DNA of 64,000 nucleotides, taken from assembly GCF_012972705.2 (NCBI RefSeq), contig NZ_JABCSC020000003.1, positions 496,001-560,000 on the forward strand, written 5' to 3'. The notes beneath the pieces were generated by a model. It worked only from the letters and a program-made list of their open reading frames with translations, ran no database searches and was not told the DNA's origin. Below, in pieces: positions 54,357-63,397 of the stretch (positions are counted from its first letter, which is position 1; every line of letters starts with the position of its first letter). Source of the DNA: Uliginosibacterium aquaticum (GTDB taxonomy: Bacteria; Pseudomonadota; Gammaproteobacteria; Burkholderiales; Rhodocyclaceae). Both the position numbers and the translations under genes were made by a program.

Positions 54357-57300
54357 TCAGGGCGTTGTGATCGACACGAAATCGAACACGCTGGTGGAGG
54401 TGACCGTCGTACTGCCGGAGACGCCGGCCAGACCAACATAGACCGTGCTGTCGAAAGGAGCGGCGCCTGTGGCGGTGCCGAAGTCTTGCGTTTTCGGCGT
54501 GGCGGGTAGCCAGGAGACGCCAGCATTGATGGAGTAGGTAACGGATATTACTTGGCCGGTGCGCTGCAGCTTGAGCCAGACGGGATCTGTGCTGGAAGGT
54601 TGGCCGGTGGTCAGGTTGGCAAGGCTCGTAGAGGCTGTGGCACCGCCATCAGCCAAGCGTTGTTCCCATTGCACCCGGGGTACTCCACGTACCATGATGC
54701 CGTAGAAGCGCGAGTTGTCTGCCAGACTGTTCCGAATCATCAGGCCCGCGCGCACGTTGGATGTGTTGCTGAGTCCGACCATGCTCATGGCGGTTAGTCT
54801 GGCAATCATGGTGAAGTCGCCCGTGATCTGCTGGTAGGCGAACTGCATCGAGTCAGTGAGCACCGTGGTAGTGCCAAGCAGACCCGCCGATTCCAGCGTG
54901 TACTTGCCATTCACGCTGTCGTAGCTGGTGCCGACGGTGACCGGTAGGCCGCTGGCGACATAGGCATTGGTGAGCGTCGTGGAGCCGGTAATCGGGGTGT
55001 TCGAGCCGCTGCCGGTGGCTACACTGGAGTTGGCCGACGACGTGGCTGCCGAGCTGGCGGTTGCCGAAGAACTGCTCGCCGAACTCGCTGCCGCGCTGCT
55101 GGCCGCAGCACTGCTGGTCGCCGAGGAGCTGGCCTTCTGTACCTCATCCCAGTTGCGGTACTCATTGAGGTAGGTGTACTGGGTGGCCGAGCCGCCGATG
55201 ACGGTCGGGCTCCACGGCCCGCTTGTCAAAGCCACATGCTTGCCCAGCACCGAGTTGCGCACCAGCACCTTGCCTGGTGCGTCGGTTGCGCTGTCGTCCC
55301 ACTGGCGGGCCAGATAGATGCTGTTGTCCGTCGTTGCGCTGTCGGCCAGGAAGACGCTGTTGTTGAACAGCAGGCCTACGCTCTGGCTGGCAGCGGTGGT
55401 GGAGGGAGAGGTGATCGATGTGCCGGAGGGCTTGCGCGCGCCGAGGGTGCGGATGGTGCTGCCTTCGAACACGCCGATGCCGGCACCGAAGATGAAGTCC
55501 ACGTCACCACTGATGTCGCTGGCGGTGACATAGACGCGCTTGCCGCTGTTGGCGAGATACAGGGTGTCCTGGTTGCTGATCAGGCGTACGCCATCGAGCA
55601 CCACCTTGTCGGCCTTGTCGACCATCACGGCAACCGCCTGATCACTGCTGCCGGTTTCTACCCAGGCGTTTTCAACGCTGAGGTTCACCAACTGGAAACC
55701 GTTGTTACGCACGCGGATCGTGGCCGAGCACTCCTTGCCGACGCTGCCGGTTTTCTTTGAGCACGCGTTGTACAGCGTGGTGGCATCGGTATTGCCGGTG
55801 TAAGTGCTGTTTGTGACGAAGGTGTTGTAGCTCGCGCCGAGGCTGCCCTGCGACAGTGCGTTGTAGATGCGTACCTTGGTGGCATCGGCTTCGCTGCTGT
55901 AGAGGGTGATGGCGGCGGTGGTGTTGCTGACGATCAGTTGCTCGTTGTAGTCCCCCGCCTTGACCTGGATGTAGACCCGCGCGGCGGTGCTGGTGGAGGC
56001 GGCGTTCAGCGCGGACTGGATCGTGCTGTAGGGTGTGCTGCCATCCTTGGTGACGACGAAATCAGCAGTGAAGCCTGCCGGGTAGAGACGACCCGCATTC
56101 GGTTGACCGGCGTTCACGCTCTGCGGCGCCCAGGCGTCCGAGCCGGCAAGCGCCTTGGCTACGGTGGCGTTACTGGCGGCCGTATCGTCGAGCATCGGGC
56201 GTGTGCTGCTGGCGGCCGTTACCGGCAGTTTGCCGGCCCCGGCGTTGACCAGGTTGTGAGCCCGTACAACGTTCGCCGAACTGCCCGGGGTGTAGCTGTA
56301 GGCTGGCGTCCAGCCAAGTTGATTGGTGTAGGCGGCGAGGGTGAAGACGCTGTTGACCTTGTCAGCAGTCGGAGTGGTCGAGCCATCCGCGGCCTTGCGG
56401 GCATCATTCCAGCGAGCGTCCAGGGCTGCCTTGGCGGCCGCTTCGAGTTCGGCCGAAGCCGCTACGCCGTTGAACCAGGAGCCGACATCCTTGAACTGGT
56501 AGCCGTTCAGGTTGGACATCACGCGCGCGACAGTGGCTTTGGATCCGCTCATGTCGAAGACGTTGGCTTCCGACAGAATGCGCGATTCCGCGCCCATGCC
56601 GACGTAGTAGCTGACCGGGTAGTCGGCAGAGTCGGTATTGCCGCTGTAGCTGTTGTTGTAAAGGTGGATCTGGCCAAAGCGGGCGCGCGGCGCGCGCTGG
56701 GTGGTGTCCTGCCAGATGTTGTTGCTGAAGGTGAGGCGATTGTAGGCACGCTCCTTGGCGCCGTTGCCGTCACCCGAACCGCCGACCATGTTGGTCTTGT
56801 CGTGATTCTTGAAGATCGAGTAGGACACGGTGACGTAATCCGAGCTGTCCTCGATGTCGAGCAGGCCGTCGTGACGCTGGACGTGTTTAGTCACGCCGTT
56901 GATGGTGCGCACTTCCTTGCTGTCGAAGTTGGCGCCGTCGCTGAAGGTGCAGTGGTCAATCCAGATTTGCTTGCCGGTGACCATGTTGATGGCTTTGAAC
57001 TTGGCGTTCCATTCTTCTTTGCCTGCGGTCCAGGTGTAGGACGTGCCGAGATCCTGCGGAGCCTGGAACTCCAGATTGCGGATCACGATGTTGCTGGTGG
57101 CGTTAACGGTGAGGAAACCATCAATGATCTTGGCGTCGGCGCCAACACCCAGAATAGTGGTGTTGGATGGAACCGAGAATTCGATCTGGGCTTTCTGCGC
57201 GTTCTGCATGATGCTGCGCGCCGAGGCCGCCGCCGTCTGTTCTGTCGTTGCAGTGCCGCCGGTGGCTTGTGCGGTCACGTAGCCGATGTAGGCTTCAAAA

Positions 57301-57824
57301 TCCCAGTTGTTGATGTTCTTGTAGGTCGTGGTGAGCGTCTTGTAATACGCCTCGTTGGCGAACTGGCCATTGCCCAGGTCGGTGCCGTAGATGGAACCAA
57401 CCACGTAGATGATCTTGGCTTCGCTCTTGGCGGTGGTGGCATTGCTGGCATAGGTCGGGCTGTTCTGGTTGGCCAGGGCCGCCTTCAGCTCGGCGCGGTT
57501 GTGCACCACGTAGATGTTGCTGGCCGGAGCACCGGCTCCGCCTGTGGTGCCGGTGCCTTGGGAGGCCCAGCCGGTCACGCCAACCGGTACGCTGAGGGCG
57601 CTGGCAGCCGAGGTCTGGGCGGCTGCGCTGCTAGCGCTGTCCCCTTCGCTCTGGCTGGTGGCGCTGTTGCTCGTAGCCTGGCTGCTGGTGGCACTGCCGC
57701 CGTTATTGCCACTGCTGCTAGCGGAATTCGTGCCGCTGGAACCGCCGCCGCAGGCAGCGAGCAGGCCGAGCATGGCCGAGCCGAGACAAAGCACGCCTAG
57801 CGTGCGGCGAATTGCTGCAATCAT
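54357..57824 (-). CDS. Trimodular pectinase lipoprotein: PL1 pectate lyase + CE8 pectin methylesterase
   Basis: An 1155-aa surface lipoprotein. The lipobox LLAAC (Cys25) and a Gly/Ser linker (26-80) come first. Residues about 85-510 are a PL1 pectate lyase: WIDHCTF at 288-294, LLDIEDSSDYVTVSYSIFKN and RAPRARFGQIHLYNN at 377-391. Residues about 585-898 are a CE8 esterase: Asp753 in NQDTLY, Asp776 in GDVDFIFG and Arg840 in YLARQW. A second Ser/Ala linker (898-940) leads to a roughly 210-residue C-terminal domain, possibly a DUF1349/concanavalin-like sugar-binding module. The esterase would strip methyl groups so the lyase can cut. ATG 57824 has GGAGG 8 bases upstream. It is a single-gene unit. 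Confidence 0.92.
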   Translation of the reverse strand: MIAAIRRTLGVLCLGSAMLGLLAACGGGSSGTNSASSSGNNGGSATSSQATSNSATSQSEGDSASSAAAQTSAASALSVPVGVTGWASQGTGTTGGAGAPASNIYVVHNRAELKAALANQNSPTYASNATTAKSEAKIIYVVGSIYGTDLGNGQFANEAYYKTLTTTYKNINNWDFEAYIGYVTAQATGGTATTEQTAAASARSIMQNAQKAQIEFSVPSNTTILGVGADAKIIDGFLTVNATSNIVIRNLEFQAPQDLGTSYTWTAGKEEWNAKFKAINMVTGKQIWIDHCTFSDGANFDSKEVRTINGVTKHVQRHDGLLDIEDSSDYVTVSYSIFKNHDKTNMVGGSGDGNGAKERAYNRLTFSNNIWQDTTQRAPRARFGQIHLYNNSYSGNTDSADYPVSYYVGMGAESRILSEANVFDMSGSKATVARVMSNLNGYQFKDVGSWFNGVAASAELEAAAKAALDARWNDARKAADGSTTPTADKVNSVFTLAAYTNQLGWTPAYSYTPGSSANVVRAHNLVNAGAGKLPVTAASSTRPMLDDTAASNATVAKALAGSDAWAPQSVNAGQPNAGRLYPAGFTADFVVTKDGSTPYSTIQSALNAASTSTAARVYIQVKAGDYNEQLIVSNTTAAITLYSSEADATKVRIYNALSQGSLGASYNTFVTNSTYTGNTDATTLYNACSKKTGSVGKECSATIRVRNNGFQLVNLSVENAWVETGSSDQAVAVMVDKADKVVLDGVRLISNQDTLYLANSGKRVYVTASDISGDVDFIFGAGIGVFEGSTIRTLGARKPSGTSITSPSTTAASQSVGLLFNNSVFLADSATTDNSIYLARQWDDSATDAPGKVLVRNSVLGKHVALTSGPWSPTVIGGSATQYTYLNEYRNWDEVQKASSSATSSAAASSAAASSASSSSATASSAATSSANSSVATGSGSNTPITGSTTLTNAYVASGLPVTVGTSYDSVNGKYTLESAGLLGTTTVLTDSMQFAYQQITGDFTMIARLTAMSMVGLSNTSNVRAGLMIRNSLADNSRFYGIMVRGVPRVQWEQRLADGGATASTSLANLTTGQPSSTDPVWLKLQRTGQVISVTYSINAGVSWLPATPKTQDFGTATGAAPFDSTVYVGLAGVSGSTTVTSTSVFDFVSITTP

Positions 57825-57975
57825 CCTTGTCACCTCCGTTTGTTTTATGGCGCCCTATCAGTGATGAGCTGTGGGCGCCTTAGTGCAAACGGGAAAGTAA
57901 CTCAGGGTGAAATCGGTCACAAGCTGCACCGCCGCAGGACTGTGCAGTTCTTCGCAATACGCCTGCGATGAGGCC

Positions 57976-58581
57976 TCAGTCGGCTTTGCGACCGAGCCGG
58001 TAGAGCGCCACGCTGGCGTAATTGTTGGGATCGATGTCGATCGCACGGTCTTCGTCGAAGGCGGCGCGCTCCAGCACGACAATGCCGCGCTGTTCACACA
58101 ACTGCTCGAAGTCCGCCATCGTGAAGAAGCGCACGTTCGGGGTGTTGTACCACTGGTGCGGCAGGCTGTCGGAGACCGGCATGTGGCCTTCGTTGATCGA
58201 GACCCGATGGCGCCAGTAACCGAAGTTCGGGAAGCTCACTACCGCTTCGCGGCCCACGCGCAGCATCTCGGCGAGAATGCCCTCGGTGTTGTGCACCGCC
58301 TGCAGCGAGAGGCTCATGATCACGTAGTCGAACTCGCCGTCCTTGAAGCCGGCGAGGCCTTGTTCAAGGTCGCTCTGCAGTACGTTGATGCGATGGCTCA
58401 GGCAGTTGATGACATGCGCCGGGTCGCGCTCGATGCCGTAGCCGCGTGCCTGGCGGGTGCTGGCCAGATGCAGCAGCAATTCGCCATCGCCGCAGCCCAG
58501 GTCGAGCACACGCGCACCTTCGCTGACCCAGCCGGCGATCACGTCGTAATCGTGGCGTTCCTGATTGCCGAATTTCACCAT
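57976..58581 (-). CDS. metW: Methionine biosynthesis protein MetW
   Basis: A 201-aa MetW with a class I methyltransferase-like fold. VLDLGCGDGELLLHLAS is the SAM-binding loop; DLEQGLAGFKDGEFDYVIMS, SFPNFGYWRHR and DSLPHQWYNTPNVRFFT are family hallmarks. MetW assists MetX in homoserine acetylation in many proteobacteria. The ATG follows the metX stop by one base, so the two are co-translated. Confidence 0.94.
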   Translation of the reverse strand: MVKFGNQERHDYDVIAGWVSEGARVLDLGCGDGELLLHLASTRQARGYGIERDPAHVINCLSHRINVLQSDLEQGLAGFKDGEFDYVIMSLSLQAVHNTEGILAEMLRVGREAVVSFPNFGYWRHRVSINEGHMPVSDSLPHQWYNTPNVRFFTMADFEQLCEQRGIVVLERAAFDEDRAIDIDPNNYASVALYRLGRKAD

Positions 58582-58582
58582 G

Positions 58583-59713
58583 TCACACCTCGATGTTCTG
58601 GAAGTACGCGCGCATCGCGGCGTGGTAGGTTGGATCGTCGAGCAGGAAGGAGTCGTGCCCGGCATCGCTTTCAATCTCGGCGTAGCTCACGTCGCGGCCG
58701 TTGTGCAGCAGCGCGAAGACCAGCTCGCGCGAGCGGGCCGGGGAGAAGCGCCAGTCGGTGGAGAAGGAGGCGATGAAGAACTTGGCTCGTGCAGCCGCCA
58801 GCGCAGCTTCCAGATCACCCTCGAAGGCGTAAGCCGGGTCGAAGTAATCAAGGGCTTTGGTGGTGAGCAGATAGGTGTTGGCGTCAAAAAAGCCGGCGAA
58901 TTTGTCGCCCTGATAGCGCAGATAGGATTCGATCTCGAACTCGACATCGAAGTGGTAGCGGTGTTCGCCGTGGCGCAGCTTGCGGCCGAACTTGTCCGCC
59001 ATCGCGTCATCCGAGAGATAGGTAATATGCCCCAGCATGCGCGCCAGGCGCAGGCCGCGGGTGGGCACCACGCCATGTTCGTAGTAGTCGCCGTTGTGAA
59101 ACTCGGGATCGGTCAGGATGGCCTGCCGTGCGACTTCGTTGAAGGCGATATTTTCGGTTGAGAGCTTGGGGGCGGCCGCGATGATCATGCCGTGGCGTAC
59201 CCGCTCCGGGTAGCGCAGAGTCCAGGCCAACGCCTGCATGCCGCCGAGGCTGCCACCGAGTACTGCAGCGAGTTGCTGGATGCCGAGGCGATCCATTAGG
59301 CGGGCATGGCTGTCGACCCAGTCTTCCACAGTCACGAAGGGGAAAGCTGAGCCCCAGGGTTTGCCGGTGGCCGGATTGGTGCTCCTCGGGCCGGTGCTGC
59401 CGAAACAGCCGCCCAGGTTGTTGATGCCAATCACGAAAAACTTGTTGGTGTCCAGCGGCCGGCCGGGGCCGACCAGGTTGTCCCACCAGCCAGTGCTCTT
59501 GGCTTGGCCAGCATAGGTTCCCGCAACGTGGTGCGAGCCGGAGAGCGCATGGCACACCAGCACGGCATTCGAGCGCTCTGCGTTGAGCGTGCCGTAGGTT
59601 TCATAGACCAGATCGTAAGCCGGCAGGCTGCTGCCGCTGCGCAGGGGCAAGGGCTCGTCGAAGTGCGCACATTGCGGAGTGACAACGCCGACGCTATGAG
59701 AATGTGTAGTCAT
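58583..59713 (-). CDS. metX: Homoserine O-acyltransferase
   Basis: A 376-aa alpha/beta hydrolase-fold acyltransferase that activates homoserine for methionine synthesis. The nucleophile elbow is [16 protein letters not shown], with [40 protein letters not shown] and the catalytic His in [12 protein letters not shown]. Acetyl versus succinyl donor cannot be told from sequence by eye. The ATG at 59713 lies just behind a terminator-like hairpin and has no ordinary Shine-Dalgarno. A SAM-II riboswitch precedes it. Confidence 0.93.
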   Translation of the reverse strand: MTTHSHSVGVVTPQCAHFDEPLPLRSGSSLPAYDLVYETYGTLNAERSNAVLVCHALSGSHHVAGTYAGQAKSTGWWDNLVGPGRPLDTNKFFVIGINNLGGCFGSTGPRSTNPATGKPWGSAFPFVTVEDWVDSHARLMDRLGIQQLAAVLGGSLGGMQALAWTLRYPERVRHGMIIAAAPKLSTENIAFNEVARQAILTDPEFHNGDYYEHGVVPTRGLRLARMLGHITYLSDDAMADKFGRKLRHGEHRYHFDVEFEIESYLRYQGDKFAGFFDANTYLLTTKALDYFDPAYAFEGDLEAALAAARAKFFIASFSTDWRFSPARSRELVFALLHNGRDVSYAEIESDAGHDSFLLDDPTYHAAMRAYFQNIEV

Positions 59714-59718
59714 GAAAT

Positions 59719-59754
59719 GCAAAAACCCGATCAGCCAAAGCGTGATCGGGTTTG
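59719..59754 (-). terminator. Terminator-like hairpin between SAM-II aptamer and metX
   Basis: On the minus strand AAACCCGATCA-CGCTTTGGC-TGATCGGGTTT is followed by TTGC. The T-run ends six bases before the metX ATG, so the hairpin could stop transcription or hide the ribosome entry site. Confidence 0.85.
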
Positions 59755-59761
59755 AGGGCGC

Positions 59762-59819
59762 CCATCCGCTTTAGCCGTATTTGTTACGCGCCCGCAAGCT
59801 GAATCAAATCGGCGCAATG
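59762..59819 (-). ncRNA. SAM-II riboswitch
   Basis: The minus strand reads TTGCGCCGATTTGATTCAGC, TTGCGGGCGCGTAACAAAT, ACGGCTAAAGCGG. The blocks GCGC-GATTTGA, TTGC, GCGCGT-A-AAAT and GCTAAA in this spacing are those of the SAM-II pseudoknot aptamer. It lies upstream of metX, a usual target. S-adenosylmethionine is expected to turn metX-metW down. Confidence 0.88.
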
Positions 59820-59869
59820 CAGAGAACTTACTCCCGCAGGAAAATGATGTCAAACCATGCGTTCGGTCA

Positions 59870-61591
59870 CTACAGTTTATCCACTGCTTCACGGATCTTG
59901 TCCGGCTCATCGAGCTTGAGCAGGCGGCCGACCTTGATGGCGAGCTCGGCGGCGTCCGAGCGCAGGATTTCCTGCTTTACCTCAAGGATCTGTGTTGGGT
60001 GCATGGAGAACTGACGCAGGCCCATGCCCAGCAAAAGGCGGGTGAACTTCTTGTCCCCCGCCATTTCGCCGCACACTGAAACCGGGATGTCGGCCTTGGC
60101 GCCAGCATGAATGGTGGCAGCGATCAGACGCAGGATGGCCGGATGGAGCGGATCGTAGAGATGGGCGACAGCCTCGTCCGTGCGATCAATGGCCAGGGTG
60201 TACTGGATCAGGTCGTTGGTGCCGATGGAGAGGAAATTCAGGCGTCGCACGAAGATGCCCAGCGCCAGTGCGGCTGCGGGTATTTCGATCATGCCGCCGA
60301 CCTTGATGTCCTCGTCGAACTTGATCTTTTCAGCCCGTAACTGGGCTTTGGCCTGCTCGATGGCACCCAGCGCAGCGTCCACTTCGTGGGCATGTGCCAC
60401 CATCGGGATCAGGATCTTGATCTTGCCATGCAGGGAAGCGCGCAGGATGGCCCGCAACTGGGTCAGGAACATCTGCGGTTCAGCCAGGCAAAATCGAATG
60501 GCGCGCAGCCCCAGGGCCGGGTTCAGTTCGGGGCGCGGACCACCGGTACTGAGCGCCTTGTCGGCTCCGATATCCAGTGTGCGGATCACCACCGGCTTGC
60601 CGCCCATGGCGCGGGCCACGCTCTTGTAGGCTTCGAACTGCTCCTCTTCATTGGGCAGCGTGTCACGGTTCATGAAGAGGAATTCGGTGCGGAACAGGCC
60701 GATGCCGTCCGCGTACACATCCTTGACTGCTGGCACGTCGCGCGGCAACTCGATATTGGCCTGGAGGGCGATCTCGTGGCCGTCGATGGTGGCCGCACGA
60801 TTGGCTTTCAGGCGTTTGAGCTTGGAGCGCTCCAGTTCCAGCGCGCTGCGGCGCAGGCGGTATTCCTCGAGGACGCGCTCATCCGGGTCGATGATGACCA
60901 CTCCGCGTGCGCCATCGATGATGATGATGTCGCCGTCGCGGGTGATCTGGCGGATGTGGCGCAGGCCCACCACAGCCGGGATACCCAGGCTGCGCGCCAC
61001 GATTGCCGTGTGCGAGGTTGCGCCACCGACATCGGTGACGAAGCCGGCAATCTGGCTGTCCTTGAAATGGATGGTGTCCGCTGGCGAGAGATCGTGGGCG
61101 ACCACGATGGAATCCAGCCCGTTCTTGTTGCGTTTCGTGCCGACATGGCTCGGGTGGCCCAGTAAGGCCTTGACCAGGCGTTCCACCACTTGAATTACAT
61201 CGGCCTTGCGTTCGCGCAGATAGGGGTCGTCGATATTGTCGAAATCATCGACGATTGCTTCCATCTGCTGCACCAGCGCCCACTCGGCATTACAGCGGCG
61301 CTCACGGATCAGTTTGATGGCATTTTCGACCAGCATCGGATCGTCGAGCAGCATGGTGTGCAGATCGACAAAAGCAGACACCTCTGACTGGGCGCTGGCA
61401 GAGACTTCACGCAGTGCGCGTAACTCGAAGCGCACCTTGGCCGCGGCGTCTTCGAGGCGGATGACTTCGGCATCCACATGGCGTGGAGCGATCAGCAGAT
61501 GGTCGACTTCCAGCAGCGCATGAGAAATCAGATGCGCATTGCCAATGGCGATTCCCTGCGATACGGGCAGGCCGTGGATGACGAAGGGCAT
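59870..61591 (-). CDS. ptsI: PTS enzyme I (phosphoenolpyruvate-protein phosphotransferase)
   Basis: A 573-aa Enzyme I. The phosphohistidine is in TDVGGATSHTAIVARSLGIP; the PEP-binding TIM barrel has GIGLFRTEFLFMNRDTLPNE, KPVVIRTLDIGADK, FLSIGTNDLIQYTLAIDR and PVSVCGEMAGD. It passes phosphate from PEP to HPr. It is 9 bp behind the HPr gene. With only an EIIA upstream and no EIIB/EIIC, the chain is probably regulatory. Confidence 0.96.
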   Translation of the reverse strand: MPFVIHGLPVSQGIAIGNAHLISHALLEVDHLLIAPRHVDAEVIRLEDAAAKVRFELRALREVSASAQSEVSAFVDLHTMLLDDPMLVENAIKLIRERRCNAEWALVQQMEAIVDDFDNIDDPYLRERKADVIQVVERLVKALLGHPSHVGTKRNKNGLDSIVVAHDLSPADTIHFKDSQIAGFVTDVGGATSHTAIVARSLGIPAVVGLRHIRQITRDGDIIIIDGARGVVIIDPDERVLEEYRLRRSALELERSKLKRLKANRAATIDGHEIALQANIELPRDVPAVKDVYADGIGLFRTEFLFMNRDTLPNEEEQFEAYKSVARAMGGKPVVIRTLDIGADKALSTGGPRPELNPALGLRAIRFCLAEPQMFLTQLRAILRASLHGKIKILIPMVAHAHEVDAALGAIEQAKAQLRAEKIKFDEDIKVGGMIEIPAAALALGIFVRRLNFLSIGTNDLIQYTLAIDRTDEAVAHLYDPLHPAILRLIAATIHAGAKADIPVSVCGEMAGDKKFTRLLLGMGLRQFSMHPTQILEVKQEILRSDAAELAIKVGRLLKLDEPDKIREAVDKL

Positions 61592-61600
61592 GCGTGAGCC

Positions 61601-61870
61601 TTACTCGCGTTCGCCGAAGCGGCTGGCAATAAGTTCGACGATGGCCGCGAGGGCAGCATCGGCGTCTTCACCTTCGGTTTCGACAGTGAGCTTGGTGCCA
61701 TGCGAGGCTGCCAGCATCATGACTCCCATGATGCTTTTGGCATTTACTCGGCGGCCTTCGCGCTCCAGCCAGACATCAGAGCGGAACTGCGTGGCGAGCT
61801 GGGTGAGTTTGGCTGAGGGACGTGCATGCAGACCCAGGCGGTTTGCGATTTCGGCAATCGCTCTTGGCAT
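61601..61870 (-). CDS. ptsH: PTS phosphocarrier protein HPr
   Basis: An 89-aa HPr. The active-site His is in NRLGLHARPSAKLTQLA and the regulatory Ser region is AKSIMGVMMLAASHGTKL. It carries phosphate from Enzyme I to EIIA. The start MPRAIAEIANR at 61870 abuts the EIIA stop, leaving no gap, so the two are co-translated. The Ser-containing SIMGVM motif could be an HprK target, but hprK is not in the window. Confidence 0.95.
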   Translation of the reverse strand: MPRAIAEIANRLGLHARPSAKLTQLATQFRSDVWLEREGRRVNAKSIMGVMMLAASHGTKLTVETEGEDADAALAAIVELIASRFGERE

Positions 61871-61871
61871 T

Positions 61872-62267
61872 TCAGATACTCCCTTTAATGTGAAGCACTC
61901 CATCACACCCACCGGTGATGGCCTTATGCACTACGGTATCGATATCGTGCTTCTCCCGGTAGGTCAAGACGCGAAGCAGCATTGGAACATTGACCCCGGC
62001 TACTCCCTCGACCTTGCCCGGCTGCAGAAGTTTCATTGCGATATTGCTGGGAGTGGCGCCAAAAATGTCGGTGAGCACCAGCACTCCATGACCGTCGTCA
62101 ACCACGGTGAGCAGGCGCTGCGCCTCTTGCAGCAATTCGTGCGGATCATCCTGCGCAGCGACACCAAGTTGGGCCAGCCGGGCCGGGCGCCTGTTCACGA
62201 CATGACATGCACACTGGATCAGCGATTCGCCGAGCGTGCCATGAGTGATGAGGAGGATGCCGATCAT
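61872..62267 (-). CDS. PTS EIIA component, mannose/fructose family
   Basis: A 131-aa EIIA-Man-type protein. The phosphorylated His is in GILLITHGTLGESLI and the family segment VLVLTDIFGATPSNIA follows. No EIIB, EIIC or EIID genes are near, so this is the beta-proteobacterial type in which EIIA, HPr and EI form a regulatory phosphorelay rather than a sugar importer. It lies between apbE and ptsH on the same strand. Confidence 0.92.
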   Translation of the reverse strand: MIGILLITHGTLGESLIQCACHVVNRRPARLAQLGVAAQDDPHELLQEAQRLLTVVDDGHGVLVLTDIFGATPSNIAMKLLQPGKVEGVAGVNVPMLLRVLTYREKHDIDTVVHKAITGGCDGVLHIKGSI

Positions 62268-62316
62268 GCGTGAAACCAGAGCGGAGGGTGCATGCGGGCG
62301 AGATGCCTGCCAGCCC

Positions 62317-63366
62317 TTACTCTACCACCGTCGCCGGACCCGCACCGTCCGCCCATCGCAGCCGTGCCCGCATGTCCGGGGTCAGGCTGATATGGCCGGC
62401 CGCATCCACACGCAAAGCATGTCGGATCTCAAAACGACGGGCCATCGCGGGCCAGTCGTCAGCAGCCAGAAAAAGCGGCTTGCTGGCGACGTCGGAGAGC
62501 ATGCCGGCATTCTCGCGCGGGGTGACGAGTACGGTGAGCGCGGCAGTATGTTTGGCGGGTACACCAGTGCGTGGATCAATGAGGTGGCTATAGCGCTGGC
62601 CCTCGAATTCGAAGAAGCGCTGGTAGTCACCGGAGGTGCCGATAGCCTCACCGTCATAGAGCGCGAGGGTTGCCAGAGGGCCGGACGCTCGCGGATGCTG
62701 AATGCCGACCGACCAGGGCTGCTTGCCCTTGGCCCCGAGGGCCATCACATTGCCGCCAATATTGATCAAGGCGTTCTTGATGCCGTGCTGGCTCAGGATG
62801 GCTGCGGCACGATCGAGCGCATATCCTTTGGCGATACCGCCAAAATCCAGGTTCACGGCACGATTGCTGCTGCGCACGAGCTCTCCCTGCAGGCTCAGCT
62901 GGCGCACGCTGGGCGCGGCGGCGATGGCTGCTTGCAGTGCTGCAGGCTCTGGAAGGTGCGGTGTGAAGCTGTCGCCATGGAATCCCCACAGTTCGATCAG
63001 CTTGCCGATGGCCGGGTCGAAGAGGCCGTCACTGAGCTCTGCATAGCGCTGTGAGGCTTGCAGCAGGCTCAGCATTTCGGGGCTGACCGGAGTGGATTTT
63101 CCGGCGGCGATGGCGGCGTTCAGGCTGGTCAGCTCGGAGGGTTGCCAGGCGTGATAGCTGCGGTGGAGGCGATCAAATTCTCGTAGCACGGCATTGAGTG
63201 CGGTGCGAGCTTCGGCTTCCGGACTGCCGTAGCTGACCACCTCGACACGAGTGCCAAAAACGAAGGACTCCTGGCGTACCAGAGGGCCGTCACCGCAGGC
63301 GCTGAGAAACAGGGCAAGGGTCAGGCAGAGCAGGCGCAGCAGGGCGGGCAGGGTAGGGGCAGGCAT
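62317..63366 (-). CDS. apbE: FAD:protein FMN transferase (lipoprotein)
   Basis: A 349-aa ApbE. The leader ends in LFLSAC (lipobox), so it is anchored in the periplasm. FVFGTRVEVVSYG, FDRLHRSYHAWQPSELTSLN, GLFDPAIGKLIELWGFHGDS, VNLDFGGIAKGYALDRAA, ALINIGGNVMALGAKG and YSHLIDPRTGVPAKHTAALT are the family signatures; Asp and Thr metal ligands are in the last. It covalently attaches FMN to proteins such as the RNF or NQR subunits. It lies 50 bp upstream of the EIIA gene. Confidence 0.95.
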   Translation of the reverse strand: MPAPTLPALLRLLCLTLALFLSACGDGPLVRQESFVFGTRVEVVSYGSPEAEARTALNAVLREFDRLHRSYHAWQPSELTSLNAAIAAGKSTPVSPEMLSLLQASQRYAELSDGLFDPAIGKLIELWGFHGDSFTPHLPEPAALQAAIAAAPSVRQLSLQGELVRSSNRAVNLDFGGIAKGYALDRAAAILSQHGIKNALINIGGNVMALGAKGKQPWSVGIQHPRASGPLATLALYDGEAIGTSGDYQRFFEFEGQRYSHLIDPRTGVPAKHTAALTVLVTPRENAGMLSDVASKPLFLAADDWPAMARRFEIRHALRVDAAGHISLTPDMRARLRWADGAGPATVVE

Positions 63367-63397
63367 GCCTGCATGATACGGTAGGGCCCCCGCTTGG

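Noticed and set aside
55938-57800. A 620-codon open frame on the plus strand.
   Set aside because: It is antisense to the pectinase gene, whose domains and catalytic residues are clear; the plus-strand product is low-complexity Val/Gly/Ala sequence, a by-product of GC-rich codons.
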